Source: Aegilops tauschii subsp. strangulata (Eukaryota > Streptophyta > Magnoliopsida > Poales > Poaceae). Taken from it: a DNA stretch of 64,000 bases. The stretch is taken from assembly GCF_002575655.3 (NCBI RefSeq), contig NC_053037.3, forward strand, positions 325,465,294 through 325,529,293, in the 5' to 3' direction. Below the pieces are notes generated by a model, which saw only the letters and a program-made list of their open reading frames with translations, had not been told where the DNA came from and ran no database searches. Made by a program: the position numbers and the translations under genes. Numbering within the stretch: position 1 is the stretch's first letter; every line of letters starts with the position of its first letter. This document shows, in pieces, positions 1-10,332 of this stretch.

Positions 1-1293
1 AATCACATCCAAACCTTGCGACTCCAAAACTATTAGGTCTGAGGGGAAAACATGCCTACCAATGGCCAATGGCATCTGAAAACATCCTTGGCTTGCCATA
101 TACTCTGCTCCTGGCGAGGTTACTAACATAGGGGTTCTGAGAACTTTGGTGGGCAGCTTAAACTTATTCACAAATCCCCTTGATATGTATGAATGTGATG
201 CACCAGTATCGAAAAGAACGGTTGCAGTAAATGACTTAACCAAAAACTTACCTATTACTGCATTAGGCTGAGCTTCAACCTCCTCCACGCTCATGTGGTT
301 CACGTGTCCTTTGTTGAACGGGTTCGGCTTCTTCCCAGAGCTTCCATTACCATTTCCATTTTGGGCTTCAGGACAATCAGTTGCATAATGTCCAGTCTTC
401 TGGCACTTGAAACAGGTAACGTGACTTAGATCCCTCTTGGCTGGGGTAGATGGGTTGGTGCGGTTCTGTCCGTTGGTTCCTCCATTCCCATTACCATTCT
501 TGGAGCCATTATGATTGTGCGAACTACCTCCTCCATGGGTATGTTGAAACTGTCCTCCCGGCTTCGGGGCAAATCGTGGTTTCTGTTGAGCTCCAGAGTT
601 ATACTTTCCTTGTCCATACTTCCTCTTACGGTTTTCAATCTGCTGTTGCTTCCCTTCAATCATGAGAGCTCTATCTACCAGCTCCTGGTAGTTGGTGAAG
701 GTTGCTACCATCAACTGCATACTCAGTTCATCATTCAGTCCTTACAAAAATTTCTCCTGCTTGGCTGCATCTGTAGCAACGTCATCTGGTGCATAACGTG
801 CTAACTTACTGAAATCCTCCATGTACTGGCCTACGGTGCATCCTCCTTGGCGTAGGTTACGAAACTCGCGCTTCTTCATAGCCATAGCTCCTGCTGAAAC
901 ATGAGCTGTACGGAAAGCTTGCTGAAACTGGTCCCATGTGACAGTGTCAATAGGGTGCGTGGCTGTGTAATTCTCCCACCATGATGCTGCGGGTCCATCA
1001 AGCTGATGTGCGGCAAAACGCACTCTTTCCGCATCTGTGCATCCTGCAGTGGTCAACTCCGTTCCAACTTTGCGGAGCCAAACATCTGCAACAATCGGCT
1101 CGGTGCTACTGGAAAACACCGGCGGGTTTAGCCTTAAGAAACGGGCTAAGTGATCAACAGGTGGTGGTGGTGGTGGGTTGTTGTTGTTGTTGCCTTGGTT
1201 CTGCACTAACACTTGCATCAGGGCATTCTGTTGCTGAATCAAATGGGTGATCTCCGGTGGGAAAACAAATCCGGTGTCGCGTCTCGGAGGCAT
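1..1293 (-). pseudogene. Ty3/gypsy Gag-protease, one internal stop, runs off the left edge
   Basis: The ATG at 1291-1293 opens a frame beginning MPPRRDTGF. It has a poly-Asn/poly-Pro stretch and then a Retrotrans_gag core with WLRKVGTEL and the typical WWENY segment. A TAA at 742-744 interrupts the frame. Beyond it the same frame appears to continue into a CCHC zinc knuckle (CFKCQKTGHYATDC, 373-414) and an aspartic protease active site (DTGASHSYIS, Asp codon at 208-210), still open at base 1. Gag packages element RNA and the protease cleaves the polyprotein. The MPPRR start, the protease motif and the tRNA-Met-like PBS suggest a chromovirus such as the Tekay/Del clade (inference). Reverse transcriptase would lie off the left edge. 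One substitution is enough to explain the stop, so this copy is fairly young. Confidence 0.88.
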
Positions 1294-1492
1294 CTGATAG
1301 GTTAGAAAAGATGAGAGTTAAGAATAGAATGAGGTCTAGAGGGAAAACACTACCCATATTCTCATGAGACAAATACAATCAATATCACTCAATCAATTCA
1401 AACAAGGCATAACAATCGATCTAACTAGCGTTACAAAGTGCTTGAACTATACTATTAAATGGGGGAAATCTACTACTGATATGGTGGTCTAC

Positions 1493-2224
1493 TTAGAAAT
1501 TCTGATCAGTTGAAGACTCCATGATGTCTGCTCCAGCTTCATCAACAAAGTCATCTTCACTTGGTTCCGAGTCGGTGTCGTCGATGATGATGTAGTTATC
1601 CGGACAAGTGCATTCGTCATCTTTTGCTTTTGGCACTGGGTTTCCCATGAATACTCCAATCTTCTTCTCCAGGTCGTCATTCTTCCCTACTAATGCGACG
1701 ATTTCCTCCATATAATCCTCGCGTGTAGCCTTGAGTTCTTCCTCCAGCTCCTTGATCTTCGTCAATGCCTTCTTCAGTTCTTCCTTGTCCGAGCACATCT
1801 GGTTCTCCTGGCGTCGAATGTGTTGGTTTTGCTCCTGGATGAAAGCTGCAATTGATCCATCCTTCTTGGTTCTGATTATCTCCCATTGCGCGTCTCGGCG
1901 TCCACAAATCTGATAAATTGTATCCTTAAGCTCCTGGTGGTAGACTTCTCCAATGCATCCCATAGCGATGTGGGCGGCCATGCTCTTCCCTAAACTCCAG
2001 GTTGATGCTTCGAAAACCAATCTTATGGGTTCAGTAACTGGCACAAACGTCCTTCCTGGAATGTGAACTTGAATCTTCCAGCTCTCCTCTTCGGGTAATG
2101 TGGCGTTGTAGGTTCCAGTGATGCTTGGTATTCCTATGTTCAAGTACTTAGTGACTTCCTTCAAGTGTCGTCCAAAAGGCATGTCTTCATCTGGTTACAT
2201 GAACTTGCTCCTTGCATCCGCCAT
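1493..2224 (-). pseudogene. extra ORF between 5' LTR and gag of the gypsy element
   Basis: An open frame of 229 residues (2182 to 1493) lies between the PBS and gag on the same strand. Reading in the same frame from an upstream ATG at 2224 gives MADARSKFM, then TAA at 2195-2197, then the long frame, so the natural start is probably 2224 and the stop a point mutation. The N-terminal half is globular (YNATLPEEESW, FEASTWSLGKSMAAHIAMG). The middle, around residues 115-160, is a Lys/Glu-rich coiled coil (EELKKALTKIKELEEELKA). The C-terminus is acidic. I recognise no catalytic motif. Extra ORFs upstream of gag are known in some plant LTR retrotransposons. Its function is unknown; a structural or RNA-binding helper to Gag is only a guess. 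Confidence 0.7.
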
Positions 2225-2319
2225 TCCTAAAAGAGTAGAAAGTGGAGAGGGGTCAGACATGAGAAGAGAGAAGTGTTCTAGGGCTTAAGCTTAGTGGTCG
2301 TGTCCTACAGTCAGCGTGT

Positions 2320-2331
2320 GCTTTGATACCA
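2320..2331 (-). other. primer-binding site of the gypsy element
   Basis: Read on the minus strand the bases are TGGTATCAAAGC, one mismatch from the plant initiator tRNA-Met PBS TGGTATCAGAGC. It lies 4 nt inside the LTR end at 2336, which fixes the minus-strand orientation and marks the adjoining LTR as the 5' one. Confidence 0.9.
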
Positions 2332-2335
2332 CCTT

Positions 2336-5017
2336 TGTAGCGACCAGACCTCAAATGGTCTGTGCTGCTGTGCACCAGTGTCATCCCTGGATCAGTAATG
2401 CTGACACGCACAGTACAAACGGAGGATTTATAACAGAGTAGCAATCACACACTTATTACATCGAATATCTCCAAAGAGAATAAGTATGATAAATATGGCT
2501 TAAGGCCATCTAAAAACGATAACAGCGGAAGACTTGGAAGATAAGTGAGTCCATCAACTCCAACGGCATCACTGAGTATAAGACCACGACCTAAGGCACC
2601 TTACTCGTCGTCTGAAAAGTCTGCAACATGAAACGTTGCAGCCCGAAAACGGGTCAGCACATGGAATATGCTGGCAAAATAACACATAGAGAATAATGAA
2701 CATAATATTGCTATACTACATGCATATTTGGCTGGTGGAAAGCTCTATGGTTAAAGTTTTTGCGGAAAGCCAATTTTTCCCTACTGCAAAAGGAATAAAT
2801 TTTATTTAACTATCATGGTGGTTGTTAAACATTGAGATGGTTGACAGCATCTCAATCCCAATTAAAAGTCATCATTAACCCAACAAAATTAATTAAAAGT
2901 ATCATGGTGATGAGATTCAAATGATAATCCAAGTACTAGATACTCAAATTGTCCATAATCGGGGACACGGCTAACCATGATTAGTTTGTACACTCTGAAG
3001 AGGTTTGTGCACTTTTCCCCACAAGACTCGATCGCCTCCGCTTGATTCTCGCACTACATGATGTTTGAGAAACGGATGACCGAGACACAGTCTTTCAGAA
3101 ACAATCACTCTTTACTCCGGATGGACAGTTACACCTACTTTCCCCTACATCTGCTAGCCCACCTCTTCAAGAGATCATGTAACCTACTCAACTATGCTAG
3201 AGCCCATAATAGCTTGTGGCTGCACACGGAAGTTTCTAGCATGAATAATCTTATGATCCCTTTGAGCCTGGGTGGCGGTCCTTATACAAACAGACAACAC
3301 TGGGTTCCCCAGGTGCCTCAATCCACCCAGATGTGAGTTTTAGTTGCCACCTTAAGTAAACCATTATTAACAATCTCACATCTGTCGTGAATGTCTCTCA
3401 AACCCAATCCACGTCTACGAGCATAGCATGGCAATATAATGGCAAACGTAGAAGTAACTCCCAAGGGTTTGATAATTAAAACAGGTAATAGGTACTACCT
3501 CAACTACTTCCCAATACCCACAATTCAATTAGATCCTAACCATGCAATGTTTGAGGATTGATCTAATGCAATAAAAACTGGGTATGGAAAGGTATGATCA
3601 AAGTGTTACTTGCCTTGCTGATGATCCGCGAAACCTAGCGATTCGAAGTAACAAGCGGCACACTCCAGGTACTCTATCGCAAACAAACAAGCAAACAATA
3701 AGTACTTATCTAATGCACAAGTAAAACTCGAATGAAAGATCCAACCAGAAAGTTCAACTTAAGAACTCCGGTTTGCAAAAGAATCAACTCGAACGAAGCA
3801 ACGAAAGTCAAACGGCGAAAGAAACAAGCTTCGTTTACTAATCTGGATCTAGGTCAAATTTTACAGTAGCAAAAACTTGTTTGAGTAGGTTAAACGGAAA
3901 GAGAATTTCGAGACGAAACTCTAGGCGCTTGAATCGCCTGATTCCGATAAACGAGCGAAAAGTTAAACAGAAACGAAGATCCGATCAGAAATCGAGATCT
4001 GAGATAATCGCGGAAAATCCGACGAAAAAGAAAAACTGACGAACGGTTAAAGAACGGACGTTCGTTAACAGAGAAAATCCGATGAACGCGTTCGTTAAAA
4101 CGAACGGGTCGGTGAACGTTGACTAAATAACAAAACCGAAGAAATAAACCGATCTAGGTTTTTTTAAAAAAATCAACGAACGGTTTTTTTAACAAAAACC
4201 GGCAAACGACGGCGAGGTGCTACCTCGTCGGGACGGGGCTCCGGCGGGGCTCGGCTGGGCTCCGGCGAGGGCGGCGGGGTGCGGCGGGGCTCGGGGGGCT
4301 CGGGGGCGGCGAGGGGCGGCTCCGGCGGCAGGGTTTGGCGAGCGGGGCGGCGGCGGCGGGGTGCGGGTCGAGGCGGGGCTCGGGGTGGCGAGGGAGGCGG
4401 CGACGGGGTATAAAAGGAGGGGGAGGGGTGCTTGGAGGAGGGGGCAAGGCGCAGCGGCGGTGTCCGAGGCGGACATGGCGGCGGCGGGCGGCGTACTCGC
4501 GGAAGAGACGCGCGGCTGGGCGTTTTTTTTTAAAACATTCCGCCGAAAAATTCATAGAAAAATAAATAAAAATCCAAAAAAAGTAAAACAAAATTTCCCC
4601 GTCTAGTTAGAATATTTAGAACAGGGTGAACATTTGTTTTTGACACAAAAATGCAGTTTTGAAAACGGGCAATATTTTTAATGCAATTAAAATTGCAAAT
4701 AAAATCCGAATAAAATCCAATAAATGATTTTAACATTTTTCCTCCAATATTTCAATTGTTTTGGAGAAGTCATATTTTCTCCTCTCATTAATTTTTTTTA
4801 ATGAAATACTTTTTCGGAGAGAAAATAATTAAAACCAAAAATCCTCGTTTTATTATTTGATGAAAATCAAATATGAAAATTCGAGAAAACCCCAACTCTC
4901 TCCGAGGGTCCTTGAGTTGCTTAGGATTTATCGAGGATTTGTCAAAATGCAATAAAATTATGATATGCAAAGATGATCTATGTATAACATACCAAATTGA
5001 AAATTTGGGATGTTACA
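2336..5017 (-). mobile_element. 5' LTR of the minus-strand gypsy element, 2,682 bp
   Basis: On the minus strand it begins TGTAACATCCC (complement of 5007-5017) and ends GGTCGCTACA (complement of 2336-2345), with TG..CA termini. It is homologous along its length to the opposite-orientation copy at 10333-13108, which confirms both ends. It contains a very GC-rich block (about 4210-4500) flanked by AT-rich DNA with repeated GAACG/CGTTC words (3960-4140). The 5 bp outside it, CATGT (5018-5022), should be the TSD; the partner lies off the window. It is inserted in the RNase H region of the Angela-like Copia element. Confidence 0.9.
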
Positions 5018-5600
5018 CATGTGACTAATACCCAAAGGGTTTTACTAGAGTCAATAATCTAGTTCACATCGCTATGTGATTAACACCCAAAGAGTACTAA
5101 GGTGTGATCATGTTTTGCTTGTGAGAGAAGCTTAGTCAATGGGTCTGTCACATTCAGAGCCGTATGTATTTTGCAAATTTTCTATGTCTACAATGCTCTG
5201 AATGGACCTACTCTAGCTAATTGCTCCCACTTTCAATATGTATCCAGATTGAGACTCAGAGTCATCCGGATCGGTGTAAAAGCTTGCATCGGCGTAACTC
5301 TTTACGACGAACTCTTTATCACCTCCATAACCGAGAAATATCTCCTTAGTCTTCTAAGGATAATTTTGACCGCTGCCAAGTGATCCACTCCTGGATCAAT
5401 ATTTTACCCCCTTGCCAAACTCATGGCAAGGTACACAATAGGTTTGGTACACAACATAGCATACTTTATAGAACCTATGGTTGAGGCATAGGGAATGACT
5501 TCCATTCTCTTTCTATTTTCTGCCGTGGTCGTGTTTTGAGTCTTACTCAACTTTACACCTTGCAATACAGGAAAGAACTCCTTCTTTGACTGTTCCATTT
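5018..5600 (-). pseudogene. Copia RNase H region fragment
   Basis: The minus-strand frame 5598-5404 reads MEQSKKEFFPVLQGVKLSK and then VIPYASTIGSIKYAMLC, the conserved junction between reverse transcriptase and RNase H in Angela/BARE polyproteins, where the family usually reads IPYASAIGSIMYAMLCTRPD. Beyond it towards 5018 the match continues only in broken frames. The gypsy insertion at 5017 ends the visible sequence, so the RNase H catalytic residues and the 3' LTR are not in this window. Confidence 0.8.
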
Positions 5601-5699
5601 TGAACTACTTCAAAAATCTTGTCAAGGTATGTACTCATTGAAAAATCTTATCAAGCGTCGTGATCTATCTCTATAGATCTTGATGCCCAATATGTAAGC

Positions 5700-6402
5700 A
5701 GCTTCACTGAGGTCTTTCTTTGAAAAACTCCTTTCAAATACTCCTTTATGCTTTCCAGAAAATTCTACATCATTTCCGATCAACGATATGTCATTCACAT
5801 ATACTTATCAGAAAGGCTGTAGTGCTCCCACTCACTTTCTTGTAAATACAGGCTTCACCGCAAGTCTATATAAAACTATATGCTTTGATCAACTTATCAA
5901 AGCGTATATTCCAACTCCGAGATGCTTGCAGTAGTCCATAGATGGATCGCTGGAGCTTGCACATTTTGTTAGCACCTTTAGGATTGACAAAAACTTCTGG
6001 TTGTATCATATACAACTCTTAATAAATCCATTAAGGAATGCAGTTTTGATATCCATTTGTCAGATTTCATAAAATGTGGCAATTGCTAACATGATTCGAA
6101 TAGACTTTAAGCATCGATACGAGTGAGAAAATCTCATCGTAGTCAACATCTTGAACTTGTCAAAAACCCTTTTCGACAAGTCGAGCTTTGTAGATAGTAA
6201 CACTACTATCAGCATCTGTCTTCCTCTTGAAGATCCATTTATTCTCAATGGCTTGCCGATCATCGGGAAAGTCCACCAAAGTCCACACTTTGTTCTCATA
6301 CATGGATTCTATCTCAGATTTCATGGCCTCAAGCCATCTGTCGGAATTTGGGCTCATCATCGCTTCCTCATAGTTCATAGGTTCATCATGGTCTAGTAAC
6401 AT
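5700..6402 (-). pseudogene. Copia reverse transcriptase, frameshifted, active site altered
   Basis: The N-terminal RT segment is in the frame 6402-6160 (MNYEEAMMSPNSDRWLEAMK, ENKVWTLVDFP, NKWIFKRKTD). It shifts frame near 6160 into 6299-6060. The catalytic YVDD box is at 5790-5801 but reads Y-V-N-D in its own frame, losing the first catalytic aspartate, and a stop occurs in the neighbouring frame. Copia RT copies element RNA into cDNA; this copy cannot. Order after integrase and before RNase H is normal for Ty1/copia. Confidence 0.85.
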
Positions 6403-6639
6403 GACTTCCAGAACAGGATTACCGTACCACTCTGGTGCGGATCATACTCTGGTTTACCTACGAGGTTCGGTAGTAACTTGATCTGAAGTTTCATGATCAT
6501 CATCATTAACTTCCTCACTAATTGGTGTAGGCATCACTGGAACTGATTGATTTCAGTGATGAGCTACTTTCCAATTCGAGAGAAGGTACAATTACCTCAT
6601 CAAGTTCTACTTTCCTCCCACTCACTTCTTTTGAGAGAA

Positions 6640-7480
6640 ACTCCTTCTTTAGAAAGGATCCACTCTTAGCAACAAAGATCTTGCCTTTGGATCTGTGATA
6701 AAAGGTGTACCCAACAGTTTCTTTTGGTTATCTATGAAGACGCACTTCTCCGATTTGGGTTTGAGCTTATCTGGCTGAAACTTTTTCACATAAGCATCGC
6801 AACCCCAAACTTTAAGAAACGACAGCTTAGGTTTCTTGCTAAACCACAGTTCATACGGTGTCATCTCAACTGATTTTTAGATGGTGCCCTATTTAACGTG
6901 AATGCAGCTGTCTCTAATGCATAACCCCAAAACGATAGTGGTAAATCGGTAAGAGACATCATAGATTGCACCATATCTAATAAAGTACGGTTACGATGTT
7001 CGGACACACCATTATGCTGTGGTGTTCCAGGTGGCGTGAGTTGTGAAACTTATTCCACATTGTTTTAGATGAAGGCCAAACTCATAACTCAAATATTCAC
7101 CTCCACGATCAGATCGTAGAAATTTTATTCTTGTTACGATGATAATTCACTCTGAAATTATTTGAACTTTTCAAACGTTTCACTTGTGTTTCATTAAGTA
7201 GATATACCCATATCTACTCAAATCATCTATGAAGGTTAGAAAATAATGATACCCGCTGCGAGCCTCAACACTCATCGGACCGCATACATCGGTATGTATT
7301 ATTTCCAATAAGTCAGTGGCTCGCTCCATTGTTCCGGAGAACGGAGTCTTAGTCATCTTGCCCATGAGGCATGGTTCGCAAGCATCAAATGATTCATAAT
7401 CAAGTGATTCCAAAAGTCCATCCACATGGAGTTTCTTCATGCCCTTTACACCAACATGACCTAAACGGCAGTGCCACTAG
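6640..7480 (-). pseudogene. Copia integrase, broken
   Basis: The frame 7440-7180 covers the end of the GAG_pre-integrase zinc region (FDACEPCLMGKMTKTPF) and the start of the rve catalytic core, with both leading acidic positions visible (HTDVCGP and FIDDLSRYGY). The downstream part, after frameshifts, resumes at 6864-6649 with TPYELWFSKKPKLSFLKVWG, the conserved segment after the integrase core. Stops and indels lie between the two parts. Integrase would insert cDNA into the genome; this copy is non-functional. Confidence 0.85.
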
Positions 7481-7719
7481 TATGTTGCACTATCATTATC
7501 AACTTTGCATCTTTTGGCATCAATATTATGAATACGTGTATCACTACGATCGAGATTCAATAAACCATTCACCTTGGGTGTATGACCACATAAGGTTTTA
7601 TTCATGTAAACAGAATAACAATTATTCTTTGACTTAAATGAATAACCGTATTGCAATAAACATGATCCTATCATATTATGCTCAACGCAAACACCAAATA
7701 ACATTTATTTTAGGTTCAA

Positions 7720-8737
7720 CACTAATCTCGAAGGTAAAGGGAGTGTACGATGGTGATCTTATCAACCTTGGAATCACTTCCAACATACATCGTCACCTCG
7801 CCCTCAACTAGTCTCAGTTCATTTTGTAACTCCCGTTTCAAGTTACTAATCATAGCAACTGAACTAGTATCAAATACCCAAGGGCTAGTATGAACACTAG
7901 TAACGTACACATCAATAACATGTATATCATATATACTTTTGTTCACTTTGCCATCCTTCTTATCTGCCAAGTATTTGGGGCAGTTCCGCTTCCAGTGACC
8001 ATTTCTTTGCAGTAGAAGCACTCAGTTTCAGGCTTGGGTCTAGCTTTGGGCTTCTTCATGGGAGTGGCAACTTGCTTGCCATTCTTCTTGATGTTCCCTT
8101 TCTTTCCCTTGCCCTTTTACGTGAAACTAGTGTTCTTGTCAACCATCAACACTTGATGCTTTTCTTGATTTCTACCTTTGCTGATTTCAGCATCGCGAAG
8201 AGCTCGGGGAATCGTTTTGTCATCCCTTGCATATTATAGTTCATCACGAAGTTCCAGTAACTTGGTGATAATGACTAGAGAACTCTGTCAATCACTATCT
8301 TATCTGGAAGATTAACTCTCACTTGATTCAAGCGATTGTAGTACTCAGACATTCTTGAGCACATGCTCACTGGTTGAGCTATTCTCCATCTTGTAGGCAA
8401 AATACTTGTCAGAGGTCTCATACCTCCCGACTCGGGCATGAGTCTGAAATACTAATTTCAGCTCTTGGAACATCTTATATGCTCCGTGGCGTTCAAAACG
8501 TTTTTGAAGTCCCGGTTCTAAGCCGTAAAGCATGGCGCACTAAACTATCAAGTAGTCATCATACCAAGCTTGCCAAACGTTCATAACGTCTGCATCTGCT
8601 CCTGCAATAGGTCTGTCACCTAGCGGTACATCAAGGACATGATTCTTCTGTGCAGCAATGAGGATAATCCTCAGATCACGGACCTAGTCCGCATCATTGC
8701 TACTATCATCTTTCAACTTATTTTTCTCTAGGAACAT
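7720..8737 (-). pseudogene. Copia Gag and protease, broken
   Basis: The ATG at 8735-8737 starts MFLEKNKLKDDSSND, typical of Angela/BARE Gag. In-frame TAG codons follow soon after (DAD*VRDL and DYLIV*CAML). A longer open piece at 8533-8345 reads LYGLEPGLQKRFERHGAY. The CCHC knuckle near 7990-8030 (ECFYCK then GHWKRNCPKYL) is split by a 1-nt frameshift. The protease follows at about 7850-7880 as WVFDTSSVA where DTGS is expected, so its active-site glycine is changed. Together these are the structural protein and maturation protease of the Angela-like element, inactive here. Confidence 0.87.
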
Positions 8738-9936
8738 ATAAAGAAAACATGGAGCTACATCGCAAGCTATTGATCTACAACATAGATATGCAAAAACTAT
8801 CAGGACTAAGTTCATGATAAATTAAAGTTCAATTAATCATATTACTTAAGAACTCCCACTTAGATTGACATCCCTCTAGTCATCTAAATGATCACGTGAT
8901 CCATATCAACTAAACCATGTCCGATCATCACGTGAGATGGAGTAGTTTTCAATGGTGAACCTCACTATGTTGATCATATCTACTATATGATTCACGCTCG
9001 ACCTTTCGGTCTCAGTGTTCCGAGGCCATATCTGCATATGCTAGGCTCGTCAAGTTTAACCCGAGTATTCTGCGTGTGCAAAATTGGCTTGCACCCGTTG
9101 TATGTGAACGTAGAGCTTATCACACCCGATCATCACGTGGTGTCTCGCCGCGACGAACTGTAGCAATGGTGCATACTCAGGGAGAACACTTATACCTTGA
9201 AATTTAGTGAGAGATCATCTTATAATGCTACCGCCGTACTAAGAAAAATAAGATGCATAAAGGATAAACATCACATGCAATCAATATAAGTGATATGATA
9301 TGGCCATCATCATCTTGTGCCTTTGATCTCCATCTCCAAAGCATCGTCATGATCACCATCGTCACCGGCTTGACACCTTGATCTCCATCATAGCATCGTT
9401 GTCGTCTCGCCAACTATTGCTTCTACGACTATCGCTACCGCTTAGTGATAACCATAAGGCTCCTGCCAGTTGCCGATAACGGTTACAAAACATGATCATC
9501 TCATACAACAATTTATATCTCATCACGTCTTGACCATATCACATCACAACATGCCCTGCAAAAATAAGTTAGACGTTACTTTATTGTTGCAAGTTTTACG
9601 TGGCTGCTACGTGCTTCTAGCAAGAACCGTTCTTACCTACGCATCAAAAACACAATGATTTTTCGTCAAGTGTGCTGTTTTATCCTTCAGCAAGGACCAT
9701 GCGCAGTCAAACTCAATTCAACTAAAGTTGGAGAAACAGACACCTGCTAGCCACCTGTGTGCGAAGCATGTCGGTAGAACCAGTCTCATGAACGCGGTCA
9801 TGTAATGTCGGTCCGGGCCGCTTCATCCAACAATACCGCTGAATCAAAGTAAGACGTTGCTGGTAAGCAGTATGACTATTATCGCCCACAACTCTTTGTG
9901 TTCTACTCGTGCATATAACATCTACGCATAGACCTG
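8738..9936 (-). other. 5' leader of the Angela-like element
   Basis: About 1.2 kb lies between the PBS and the Gag start, the long untranslated leader characteristic of the BARE/Angela group. It has no coding frame worth calling. The segment AGCCAGGTCTATGCGTAG next to the PBS (minus strand) is characteristic of this family. Confidence 0.75.
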
Positions 9937-9948
9937 GCTCGGATGGCA
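9937..9948 (-). other. degenerate primer-binding site of the Angela-like element
   Basis: The minus strand reads TGCCATCCGAGC one base inside the LTR end at 9950. The expected tRNA-iMet PBS is TGGTATCAGAGC, so three positions have mutated, in line with the decayed coding region. Confidence 0.8.
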
Positions 9949-10327
9949 CTGTTGGGGAACGTAGTATTTCAAAAAAATTCCTACGATCACGCAAGATGTA
10001 TCTAGGAGAAGCATAGCAACGAGCGGGGAGAGTGTGTCCACGTACCCTCGTAGGCCAAAAGCAGAAGCGTTTAGTAACGCGGTTGATGTAGTCGAACGTC
10101 TTCATGATCCAATCGATCCAAGTACCGAACGTACGGCACCTCTGTGTTCAGCACACGTTCAGCACGATGATGTCCCTCGAGCTCTTGATCTAGTTGAGGA
10201 CGAGGGAGAGTTCTGTCAGCACGAGGGCGTCGCGACGGTGATGATGAAGTTACCGGCGCAGGGCTTCGCCTAAGCACTACGACGCTATGACCGAGGTGTT
10301 AACTATGGAGGGGGGCGCCGCACATGG

Positions 10328-10332
10328 CTAGG
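10328..10332. repeat. TSD left copy (CTAGG) of the solo LTR
   Basis: CTAGG immediately precedes the TGTAACATCC end of the solo LTR and is repeated at 13109-13113. Confidence 0.9.

Noticed and set aside
4217..4606. Long overlapping ORFs on both strands in a GC-rich block
   Set aside because: Inside the gypsy LTR; Gly/Ala/Arg/Pro-rich in every frame and not conserved in the other LTR copy at 10716-11265. Composition effect.
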